Below, piece by piece: positions 6,218 through 12,433 of a stretch of 13,804 nucleotides of DNA; position 1 is the first letter of the stretch; each line of letters begins with the position of its first letter. Under the pieces are notes generated by a model. It was not told where the DNA came from, ran no database searches, and saw only the letters and a program-made list of their open reading frames with translations. The stretch is from Deltaproteobacteria bacterium (GTDB lineage: Bacteria; Desulfobacterota; Desulfobacteria; Desulfobacterales; JAFDHS01): assembly GCA_019308655.1 (NCBI GenBank), contig JAFDHS010000005.1, positions 1 through 13,804 of the forward strand. Direction: 5' to 3'. The position numbers and the translations under genes are program-made.

Positions 6218-6259
6218 AAAGGGGACGGAACCGTTGATTCAAATACTTACTATGGTATC

Positions 6260-6383
6260 TATAGTTATCTGATATAGAAATCAATCATGGTAGAGACGCC
6301 ATGCATGGCGTCTCTACTATATGTTGGCGCCTTACAAACACTGGGAATTCAAGAATGTAAGTTTTCAATGTCGTAACACTATA
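6260..6383. repeat. 124-bp palindromic MITE-like repeat, copy 1
   Basis: This is one of two 124-bp copies, about 92% identical (10 mismatches by hand alignment). Each contains a perfect 28-bp palindrome (here 6290-6317) with arms GTAGAGACGCC and GGCGTCTCTAC around ATGCAT. The ends are imperfect inverted repeats: TATAGTTATC at the left against ACTATA at the right. It has no coding capacity. Size, symmetric core and inverted ends suggest a miniature inverted-repeat element. If transcribed, the core would form a strong hairpin between apbE and the next gene. Confidence 0.8.
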
Positions 6384-6474
6384 ATAAAAAAGACCCTGAA
6401 ACCCAACATGAGCCCCCCTAAAGGTGAGCAAAGTTGAGAAACCGTTTAAAGATTCGGTCGATTAAGGAATTATT

Positions 6475-6987
6475 ATGGGAGATTATTGTATCTATACCGA
6501 TCCTGAAAAGTGCATTGCATGCCATGCCTGCGAGGTCCAGTGCAAGGTAAAGAACAATGTCCCGCGCGGAGCAAACCTCGGACAGCTCGTTATCATGGGC
6601 CCGAAGCTCGTCAACGGGGTCCCAAAGATGTCATCGGTGTTCATTCCCTGCTTTCAATGCGAGAACGCCTGGTGCGTCAACGCATGCCCGACCGGAGCAA
6701 TTCGGAGAAGGGAGAAAGACGGGATCATATACATCGTTGAAGAGCTATGCGTTGGATGCAAGGCATGCATCCTGGCCTGTCCGTGGAAGATTCCGCAGTG
6801 GAATTCAAAAACCGGAAAGGTGATCAAATGCGACATGTGCATGGACCGAATTGATGAGGGCAAAATTCCGGCCTGTGTTGCCGCATGCCCGACCAATGCA
6901 TTGCAGTTTGGAAGGCCTGAAACCATTTCAAGCCAAACCAGGGAAGCGTATGGCCTAAACTTACTTGAAAAGAATCTTGTCGGATAG
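6475..6987 (+). CDS. Four-[4Fe-4S] ferredoxin-like electron-transfer protein (DmsB/HycB/CooF-like)
   Basis: This 170-residue iron-sulfur protein resembles the electron-transfer subunits of molybdopterin oxidoreductases and hydrogenase or CO dehydrogenase systems. Sixteen cysteines form four clusters: 13/16/19/23, 59/62/67/71, 92/95/98/102 and 119/122/134/138, including CIACHACEVQC and CVGCKACILACP. There is no signal peptide or membrane helix, so it should be cytoplasmic. The start has an AAGGA ribosome site 7 bases upstream. No catalytic partner subunit is adjacent. Lying between apbE and rnfC, it may pass electrons to or from Rnf (inference). It is flanked by two copies of the 124-bp repeat, so it may be a recent arrival. 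Confidence 0.9.
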   Translation: MGDYCIYTDPEKCIACHACEVQCKVKNNVPRGANLGQLVIMGPKLVNGVPKMSSVFIPCFQCENAWCVNACPTGAIRRREKDGIIYIVEELCVGCKACILACPWKIPQWNSKTGKVIKCDMCMDRIDEGKIPACVAACPTNALQFGRPETISSQTREAYGLNLLEKNLVG

Positions 6988-6999
6988 ATTTTAATTTAA

Positions 7000-7123
7000 T
7001 ATAGTTATCCGATATAGAAATCAATCATGGTAGAGACGCCATGCATGGCGTCTCTACTATATGTCGGAGCCTTACAAGCACTGGGAATTCAGGAATGTAA
7101 GTTTTCAGTATCTTAGGACTATA
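7000..7123. repeat. 124-bp palindromic MITE-like repeat, copy 2
   Basis: This is the second copy, in the same orientation and of identical length as the one at 6260-6383. The perfect 28-bp palindrome is at 7030-7057. Most mismatches to copy 1 lie in the last 20 bases. It starts 12 bases after the stop of the four-cluster ferredoxin gene and ends 73 bases before rnfC. It could terminate or attenuate transcription into the rnf operon, or protect mRNA ends. Confidence 0.8.
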
Positions 7124-7175
7124 GTATAGGAATTTCCATTTTATTGACAACTATATCAAACTGTTAGGGAAAGTC

Positions 7176-7188
7176 CGCCCGAAGGGCG
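7176..7188 (+). promoter_or_regulatory. Small hairpin in the rnfC leader
   Basis: CGCCC-GAA-GGGCG forms a tight 5-bp stem ending 8 bases before the rnfC ATG. The AGGG that best resembles a ribosome site for rnfC lies inside the stem, so folding could limit initiation. This is a structural inference from one short repeat. A lone TTGACA occurs at 7144-7149 without a clear -10. Confidence 0.3.
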
Positions 7189-7196
7189 CTAAGTTC

Positions 7197-8630
7197 ATGA
7201 AAAGATCCGCGACATTTCCCAGGGGTGGTATCCATCCCAAAGAGGAAAAACACCTTACAAAAAATCTTCCGGTGGAGGTTATGCCCCTGCCGGCAAGGGT
7301 CTCCCTTTTTTTAAAGCAGCACATCGGGGAACCATGCGGGTTTGCCGTTAAAAAAAAACAGCTCCCTCCGATAAACGAGGAGTTCCTCTTCACGGCCCGA
7401 CATCCGGGCGCTATTTATCAGCTTCTGGTTAATAAAAAGGAGCGTGTTTCAGAAGGTGAGCTTATTGGTTCCATTGGAAAAAAATTGGGCGCAAACCTTC
7501 ATGCAAGCGTTGACGGAACAGTGGAAGGGGTCATGGACGTCCCGCATCCGGTAGAGGGGAAAGCACCCGCGATAGTTCTCGCCACCGACCCGGAGGCAAA
7601 ACCCGCTGTTTACTCTTCAATCGACTGGACCCGCCTTTCAAGGGAGGAGCTGGTTGCAAAGATCACAAATGCCGGAATCGTGGGCTTGGGCGGCGCGGGG
7701 TTTCCCACGCATGCAAAGGTGGCGATAAAACCGGATGTTAAAATGGAAACCCTGATCTTAAACGGCGCGGAATGCGAACCCTACCTGACCTGCGACCATC
7801 GAATCATGGTGGAGCATGGCGATGAGGTGGTTGAGGGAGCAATGATCCTCTTGACCGTTTTAGGAATTGATTCATGCGTGATCGGGGTGGAGGACAATAA
7901 GCCGGATGCTGTTCAAGCCCTGAAAACAGCGATTTCGCAAAACAGTTCAAGTCTTGGTTTCAAGATTACCGTTCAACCCCTGAGGGTAAAATATCCCCAA
8001 GGATCTGCAAAGCAGTTGATCCAAAGCATCACCGGCAAACAGGTGCCGGAATTCGGACGTTCGTTGGATGTCGGTGTGATTGTTCAGAACGTTGGAACAA
8101 CCCGGGCCGTATACCAGGCCGTGGTACTGGGAAAACCCCTTTACGAAAAGACCATCACCATATCGGGAAGGGGGATCGGCCGTCCGGCCAATCTACAGGT
8201 AAAAATCGGAACCAGCCTGACCGATATCGTGAACTATCTTGGAGGGGTCAAGCCGAATCTCGCCAGGGTAGTTGTAGGCGGCCCCATGATGGGAGCAGCG
8301 GTTTCAAGCCTGGATATTCCGATCACCAAAACCACATCAGGGGTGATCTTCCTGGCCAGGGATGAGATCGATACCAGGGATTACGGACCTTGCATCAGGT
8401 GCGGGTTTTGCCTGGATGCCTGTCCAATGGGAGTGGAGCCGAACATGATCGGGCTTTACCTTGAGGCGGGCCGCTGGAATGAAACCGAACAGTTCGGCAT
8501 GAATGCGTGTATCGAGTGCGGCAGCTGCGCGTTTGTATGTCCCGCAAAGCGGCCGTTGGTGCAATTTGTGAAGCTTGCCAAGCTGAAACATCGATTCGCT
8601 CAAAGGGAATCAAAGAAAAAACAGCCATGA
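7197..8630 (+). CDS. rnfC: Rnf complex subunit RnfC (NADH- and Fe-S-binding)
   Basis: RnfC is the cytoplasmic, membrane-associated subunit that exchanges electrons with NAD(H). The 477 residues start with FPRGGIHPKEEK, the usual family start. The nucleotide/FMN-binding glycine loop GIVGLGGAGFPTHAKV is at 160-175, followed by LILNGAECEPYLTCD at 186-200. Two C-terminal [4Fe-4S] motifs use Cys399/402/405/409 (CIRCGFCLDACP) and Cys438/441/444/448 (CIECGSCAFVCP). The N-terminal barrel-sandwich region carries about 29 extra residues (about 53-81) between the IGEPC segment and VSEGELIG. The long Ala/Lys-rich tail seen in enterobacterial RnfC is absent. The TGA stop overlaps the rnfD ATG. Confidence 0.95.
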   Translation: MKRSATFPRGGIHPKEEKHLTKNLPVEVMPLPARVSLFLKQHIGEPCGFAVKKKQLPPINEEFLFTARHPGAIYQLLVNKKERVSEGELIGSIGKKLGANLHASVDGTVEGVMDVPHPVEGKAPAIVLATDPEAKPAVYSSIDWTRLSREELVAKITNAGIVGLGGAGFPTHAKVAIKPDVKMETLILNGAECEPYLTCDHRIMVEHGDEVVEGAMILLTVLGIDSCVIGVEDNKPDAVQALKTAISQNSSSLGFKITVQPLRVKYPQGSAKQLIQSITGKQVPEFGRSLDVGVIVQNVGTTRAVYQAVVLGKPLYEKTITISGRGIGRPANLQVKIGTSLTDIVNYLGGVKPNLARVVVGGPMMGAAVSSLDIPITKTTSGVIFLARDEIDTRDYGPCIRCGFCLDACPMGVEPNMIGLYLEAGRWNETEQFGMNACIECGSCAFVCPAKRPLVQFVKLAKLKHRFAQRESKKKQP

Positions 8631-9640
8631 CAACTCTGATTAAAACAAAATCTGAAGCGGCCTCGGAATTGTCCGATCTGAGCGTGTCGGTTTCACCCCA
8701 TGTCAAATCCGGCGAAAGCGTTGAAAAAATCATGTGGACGGTGGTTGCATGTCTTCTTCCTCCGCTGATTCTGTCGGTTATGATCTTCGGATTACGGTCC
8801 CTGCTCATCACCATGATCGGTGTGGGGTCATGCGTAACCACCGAGGCTGTTTCCCAAAGGCTTTTACGAAAGCCGGTGAGGATAAGGGACGGTAGTGCCG
8901 TGATTACCGGCATGCTTCTGGCATACGTCATTCCACCCGGGGTTCCCTTATGGATGCCGATTCCGGGTGCGTTCATGGCGATTTTCGTTACAAAAATTCT
9001 TATGGGAGGGATTGGGTTCAACATCTTCAATCCCGCCCTGATCGGAAGGGCGTTTCTCATGGCAGGCTATCCGGTTGCAATGACCAGCGCATGGGTGTTT
9101 CCCTCGAGGGTTGACGCAATATCCACCGCAACTCCGCTCTATGTGATGAAACATTACGGGATCTCCGGTCTTGTGGAAAAATTCGGCCCTTTATCATCGA
9201 TCCGCCATGATTTTTTTCTCGGCATCCAGCCCGGATGCATTGGAGAGACCTCGGCCCTGCTTATTCTGGCCGGGGGATTGTTCCTGCTGTTCAAGGGTTA
9301 TGTTACCTGGCACATTCCGGTTTCGGTCCTCGGGTCCATTGGCTTTTTCACCTGGGTATTTGGCGGAGAAGCCATGTTCTCCGGCCCTCCCTTGCTTGCG
9401 ATTCTTTCCGGCGGAGCAATGCTCGGGGCTTTTTTCATGGCCACGGATTACGTTACCTCTCCGAACAACAGAACAGGTAAAATTATATTCGGAGTTGGAA
9501 TCGGCGCGCTTACGGTTCTGATCCGCTTGAGGGGAGGATACCCGGAAGGGGTCTGCTACGCGGTTCTCCTGATGAACCCGTTGACCCCTACGCTTGACCG
9601 CTGGTTCAAGCCTAAACGCTTCGGGACGAGGGTTTCATGA
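8627..9640 (+). CDS. rnfD: Rnf complex subunit RnfD (membrane, covalent FMN)
   Basis: RnfD is a polytopic membrane subunit that carries FMN and takes part in ion translocation. The ATG at 8627 overlaps the rnfC stop (ATGA), giving 337 residues, normal for the family. Open frame further upstream is just rnfC read out of phase. Hydrophobic helices include 36-55, 57-70, 92-108, 112-126 and several after 205. Conserved segments include IRDGSAVITGMLLAYVIPP (86-104) and GGIGFNIFNPALIGRAFLM (127-145). DAISTATPL (163-171) contains the flavinylation motif, with Thr169 the expected FMN attachment site for ApbE. It ends with an ATGA overlap onto rnfG. Confidence 0.95.
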   Translation: MTTLIKTKSEAASELSDLSVSVSPHVKSGESVEKIMWTVVACLLPPLILSVMIFGLRSLLITMIGVGSCVTTEAVSQRLLRKPVRIRDGSAVITGMLLAYVIPPGVPLWMPIPGAFMAIFVTKILMGGIGFNIFNPALIGRAFLMAGYPVAMTSAWVFPSRVDAISTATPLYVMKHYGISGLVEKFGPLSSIRHDFFLGIQPGCIGETSALLILAGGLFLLFKGYVTWHIPVSVLGSIGFFTWVFGGEAMFSGPPLLAILSGGAMLGAFFMATDYVTSPNNRTGKIIFGVGIGALTVLIRLRGGYPEGVCYAVLLMNPLTPTLDRWFKPKRFGTRVS

Positions 9641-10539
9641 AGGAGATCGTAAAAATCATCATCGGACTGACCATCTCCTGTTTGTTTGCCGGTGTTGTGC
9701 TTGGAGGGGTGTATGTCATAACCGCAAAGGCCAAAAAGCATAACCAGTACCTTGACGTTCAACAAACCATGACAAAACTTTTAGGATATGACAAGGTTGT
9801 TCCCCCTGATCTCAGGTTCAACCATATCCATCGCTATATCATCGAAAACGGAGATTGCACTTGCCTGGGATACATGCTTCCGGTTAAGCGCGAAGGCGAT
9901 GAAGGCTGCGCGTTGCTGGTCATCGATCTTCAAGGTCGGCTTGCAGGCCGTTACAAGATCGATATTCAGCCTGAAAAAGCACTGAACGAACAAGATCGAA
10001 AACAGGCCCTGGAAAAGGCCCTGGACGGGGAGATCGTTACCTACGCGGACACCGCCGTTATCGCCACCCTTGGGGGCAGGAGAACCGCGTACCTGCTTGC
10101 CGGCAAGTTTCCAGGCTTTAAGGGGTTTATCCATGTCATGCCCGCACTGGATTCCGGGTTCAGGATTCTCGGCCTGGAGATTCTCGAACACAGTGAAGAT
10201 CCCGGACTGGGCGGCGAGATCGAGCAAGTATACTTTAAAAACCAGTTCAAGGGAAGAGATCTCGACCATCTCAAGTATCTGAAGGTGATCAAGCAACCGC
10301 TTTCCAAAGAGTATAAAATCTACCTTGAGGCAAAAAAACCGGAAGAGATTTATTCCAATGCGGATCTTGCTGAAATAGAAAAAAAATATCAAAACAGCGA
10401 TATCCACGCACTGACCGGGGCGACCATCTCCAGCAGGGCCGTGACCCGTGGAATAAAAAACATAGTAAAGAAATTCATCTACAGAATCAGGATACTGGAC
10501 AGGGTGATTTCGGAAAACAAAATTCCCGCAACCTTTTAA
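9637..10539 (+). CDS. rnfG: Rnf complex subunit RnfG (periplasmic covalent-FMN subunit), long form
   Basis: RnfG is anchored by one N-terminal helix (residues 7-30) and exposes an FMN-binding domain on the outside. The signature HSEDPGLGGEI is at 185-195. The flavinylation motif DIHALTGATISSRAVT is at 255-270, with Thr263 the expected FMN-Thr made by ApbE. At 300 residues it is about 90 longer than common RnfG (about 200). The extra sequence lies mainly between residues 60 and 165, before the HSEDPG block, and shows no motif I can name beyond a Cys pair (CTC, 74-76). Its start overlaps the rnfD stop, and rnfE follows after 18 bases. Confidence 0.93.
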   Translation: MKEIVKIIIGLTISCLFAGVVLGGVYVITAKAKKHNQYLDVQQTMTKLLGYDKVVPPDLRFNHIHRYIIENGDCTCLGYMLPVKREGDEGCALLVIDLQGRLAGRYKIDIQPEKALNEQDRKQALEKALDGEIVTYADTAVIATLGGRRTAYLLAGKFPGFKGFIHVMPALDSGFRILGLEILEHSEDPGLGGEIEQVYFKNQFKGRDLDHLKYLKVIKQPLSKEYKIYLEAKKPEEIYSNADLAEIEKKYQNSDIHALTGATISSRAVTRGIKNIVKKFIYRIRILDRVISENKIPATF

Positions 10540-10557
10540 AAGAACAAGGGGTGTGCA

Positions 10558-11208
10558 TTGTCCTCATCAAGCAGAACAAACAGGGAATTGTTCATCAACG
10601 GAATATTGAATGAAAACCCGATCTTCCGTCTGGCGTTGAGCATGTGTCCGGCCGTGGGAATCAGCACGACAGTGATGAACGGCATTCTGCTCGGAATCGC
10701 GGTGCTGTTCGTCCAGGTTTTTTCAAGCTGCACCATTTCATTGATCAGGAATCACATACATCCGCGAATTCGCATTCCCACCTACACACTGACCATTGCA
10801 ACATGGGTTACGGTTATAGATCTTGTTCTCGCGGCGTTTTTTCCAACAGCCTACAAATCTCTAGGCATATTCGTCAGGCTTATCGTGGTTTTCTGCTTTA
10901 TCACATGCCGCCTGGATGTTTTCGCGGCCAGGAACAGGCTGTTCCCCTCCTGTATCGACGCATTGGGAATGGGATGCGGATTTTTGCTCGGAATGGTGGT
11001 TGTCGGAGGGGTCAGGGAACTCCTGGGAATGGGAACGCTTTTAGGATACAACATCCTTGGATTCCGTCCAATGTTTTTCTTTGCCCTTCCGGCGGCCGGG
11101 TTTTTCACTATCGGTTTTATGACCGCTGCTTTCAACCACATGGAAACCGTTTACAACCGCAAAAAATCAACATCAAGGGGATCAGCCGCATCAGGGGCCG
11201 GGCTATGA
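10558..11208 (+). CDS. rnfE: Rnf complex subunit RnfE (membrane)
   Basis: RnfE is one of two homologous six-helix subunits that together hold an iron-sulfur centre within the membrane. The 216 residues include ELFINGILNENPIFRLALSM, then CPAVGISTTVMNG with the conserved Cys. VIDLVLAAFFP, LGIFVRLIVVFCFITCR with the second Cys, and VGGVRELLGMGTLLGY follow. The usual Asn before the second Cys (NC) is Phe here (FC). The start is TTG at 10558, supported by AAGGGG 6 bases upstream; no in-frame ATG or GTG lies nearby. The TGA stop overlaps the rnfA ATG. The tail after residue 200 is polar and Ser-rich. Confidence 0.93.
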   Translation: MSSSSRTNRELFINGILNENPIFRLALSMCPAVGISTTVMNGILLGIAVLFVQVFSSCTISLIRNHIHPRIRIPTYTLTIATWVTVIDLVLAAFFPTAYKSLGIFVRLIVVFCFITCRLDVFAARNRLFPSCIDALGMGCGFLLGMVVVGGVRELLGMGTLLGYNILGFRPMFFFALPAAGFFTIGFMTAAFNHMETVYNRKKSTSRGSAASGAGL

Positions 11209-12161
11209 GGAGGAGTTTTAAGATATCTTTTCTATTGATTGTCATGATGATTTGCGTGCTTTCCGGGAAGTGCCGGGCAGGAGATCGCTTTATAAGGAAC
11301 TCCGCCTTTAAGGGGGACCGGCAGATCATCGTCACCTTTGCCGGGCCGGTGAGCGACGTTTGGGCAAACGACATCTCCAACTTTACAGTCAATGAAAAAC
11401 CCGACCCGGACATCATGCTTGAAATCGAGGATTCAACCCTTTCCCTTGATAAAACAAGCCTGGTTTTTACCTTTAAAGACCCCCTGAACAGGGAGGTTCC
11501 CCATTGCCTGACCCTCAAACAGATCATTGCGGATGGAAGATCCCAGGGCACGGCAACCGTTACATTAAGGAAAAACTACCTTGCGCATCTTTTTTCCGTT
11601 TTTTTAGGGGCCGTGCTTATCCAAAATTTTGTTTTCGTAAAGTATCTGGGTCTTTGCGTTTTTTTGGGAGTATCGCAAAAAAAATCAACGGCCGTGGGAA
11701 TGGGAATCACCTTCACAATAGTCATTGTTTTCGCGTCCATGCTGTCATGGTTTCTCTACAGGTTTGTTTTAAAGCCGTATCACCTTGATTTTTTGCAGGT
11801 CATTGTTTTTATCGGCCTGGTCTCCCTGACGGTCCAGGGGATAGACACGGTCCTGAGAAAGGTGAACCCGGCCCTGTTTAAATCATTCGGGGTTTATCTC
11901 GTGCTGGTGATTTCAAGTTGCATCATACTGGCCGTACCGCTCATGCTTGCCGCCAACGACTATGACATGTTCGAAAGCTTGATGCTCTCCCTGGGGGCGG
12001 GCGTCGGTTTTTTGCTGGCCCTTTTCCTGATGGCATCGGTACGTGAAAGGCTTGAACTCGCGAATGTCCCCACACCCTTCAGGGGAATGCCCATCGCATT
12101 TATCATAACCGGGCTTTTTGCGCTTTCGTTTATGGGGTTTTCCGGAATGTCATTATTTTAA
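11205..12161 (+). CDS. rnfA: RnfA with an added signal peptide and Ig-like N-terminal domain
   Basis: Residues from about 124 to 318 are a normal RnfA of about 195 residues. They contain FVKYLGLCVFLGVSQKK with Cys151, LVISSCIILAVPLML with the second Cys, LGAGVGFLLALFLMASVRER, and the ending GLFALSFMGFSGMSLF. RnfA and RnfE share an intramembrane Fe-S centre. Ahead of this lie a signal peptide (1-25, KISFLLIVMMICVLSG, cleavage near CRA) and about 95 residues resembling a bacterial Ig-like/SbsA-type domain: IIVTFAGPVSDVWANDISNF, SLVFTF and HCLTLKQIIADG. Start ATG 11205 overlaps the rnfE stop. The AGGAGG at 11208-11213 could instead serve a downstream start, but the open frame has no ATG near RnfA helix 1. 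Confidence 0.9.
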   Translation: MRRSFKISFLLIVMMICVLSGKCRAGDRFIRNSAFKGDRQIIVTFAGPVSDVWANDISNFTVNEKPDPDIMLEIEDSTLSLDKTSLVFTFKDPLNREVPHCLTLKQIIADGRSQGTATVTLRKNYLAHLFSVFLGAVLIQNFVFVKYLGLCVFLGVSQKKSTAVGMGITFTIVIVFASMLSWFLYRFVLKPYHLDFLQVIVFIGLVSLTVQGIDTVLRKVNPALFKSFGVYLVLVISSCIILAVPLMLAANDYDMFESLMLSLGAGVGFLLALFLMASVRERLELANVPTPFRGMPIAFIITGLFALSFMGFSGMSLF

Positions 12162-12201
12162 AACAAGGAGCTATAAACTGTAGCTGATTTCTTTATTAAA
12201 T

Positions 12202-12215
12202 ATAGCCAAAGCTAT
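12202..12215 (+). repeat. Candidate left-end hairpin of the TnpB element
   Basis: The perfect inverted repeat ATAGC-CAAA-GCTAT lies in AT-rich sequence 40 bases after rnfA. Subterminal hairpins of this kind are the substrates of IS200/IS605 Y1 transposases. Its role here is inferred from position only. Confidence 0.35.
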
Positions 12216-12252
12216 TCAATTTAATTAACAATTAATGATGTATTATTTTTAG

Positions 12253-12293
12253 CTGAAAAGTATGTTAATAGTGCGTATAGTAGACTTACTATG
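12253..12293 (+). promoter_or_regulatory. Promoter and palindromic operator of the RHH gene
   Basis: CTGAAA (12253-12258) and TATAGT (12276-12281) are 17 bases apart, a fair sigma-70 promoter. The perfect palindrome ATAGTA-GACT-TACTAT (12277-12292) covers the -10 box and the first two bases of the RHH start codon. Short palindromes over their own promoter are the usual operators of ribbon-helix-helix proteins, so autorepression is likely. Only 9 bases separate the -10 from ATG and there is no Shine-Dalgarno. Confidence 0.45.
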
Positions 12294-12425
12294 AAACGAA
12301 AAAACATACACCTTACAGACAAGCAGGTTGAACAGTTAGAAAAAATGGCTAAGGAGACAGGGCTGAAAGTTGCTGAAATTATCAGACGTGCCCTTGATGA
12401 TTATTTAAAAAAAAATAAATCATAG
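12291..12425 (+). CDS. Small ribbon-helix-helix (CopG/Arc-type) protein
   Basis: The 44-residue product begins with a strand-forming KRKNIHLTDKQ, followed by helix 1 (VEQLEKMAKETG) and helix 2 (VAEIIRRALDDYLKK). This is the classic beta-alpha-alpha layout of an RHH DNA-binding dimer. It lies 8 bases before tnpB on the same strand and inside the same inserted element, so the two are probably co-transcribed. The likely role is repression of the element's promoter, supported by the palindrome over its own -10 box. There is no Shine-Dalgarno, and the mRNA leader would be only a few bases long. It is not a complete toxin-antitoxin pair, since no toxin is adjacent. Confidence 0.8.
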   Translation: MKRKNIHLTDKQVEQLEKMAKETGLKVAEIIRRALDDYLKKNKS

Positions 12426-12433
12426 AAACTGCA

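Noticed and set aside
6221..6236. AAGGGGACGGAACCGT after apbE as a remnant of a REP-associated transposase locus
   Set aside because: It resembles sequence seen near such loci, but one short match without any transposase coding is not enough.
6475..6987. Four-cluster ferredoxin gene as a subunit of a local molybdopterin oxidoreductase
   Set aside because: No catalytic or membrane-anchor subunit gene is present in the window, so only a general electron-transfer role is supported.
6260..7123. Composite transposon formed by the two 124-bp repeats
   Set aside because: The copies are direct repeats without a transposase between or beside them, and target duplications cannot be shown. They are recorded only as MITE-like repeats.
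7144..7149. TTGACA upstream of rnfC as a promoter
   Set aside because: No acceptable -10 box is found at 15-19 bases spacing.
8395..9060. Long minus-strand open frame (221 codons) opposite rnfC/rnfD
   Set aside because: It is a shadow of GC-rich rnf coding sequence. The plus strand carries complete RnfC and RnfD motifs, and the minus product is low-complexity without motifs.
9781..10407. Minus-strand open frame (208 codons) opposite rnfG
   Set aside because: RnfG with its flavinylation motif occupies the plus strand. The antisense product resembles nothing and has no plausible ribosome site.
10644..11204. Reading rnfA as starting far upstream at 10644
   Set aside because: That part of the frame is rnfE read out of phase. 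The ATG at 11205 overlapping the rnfE stop and followed by a signal peptide is a better start.
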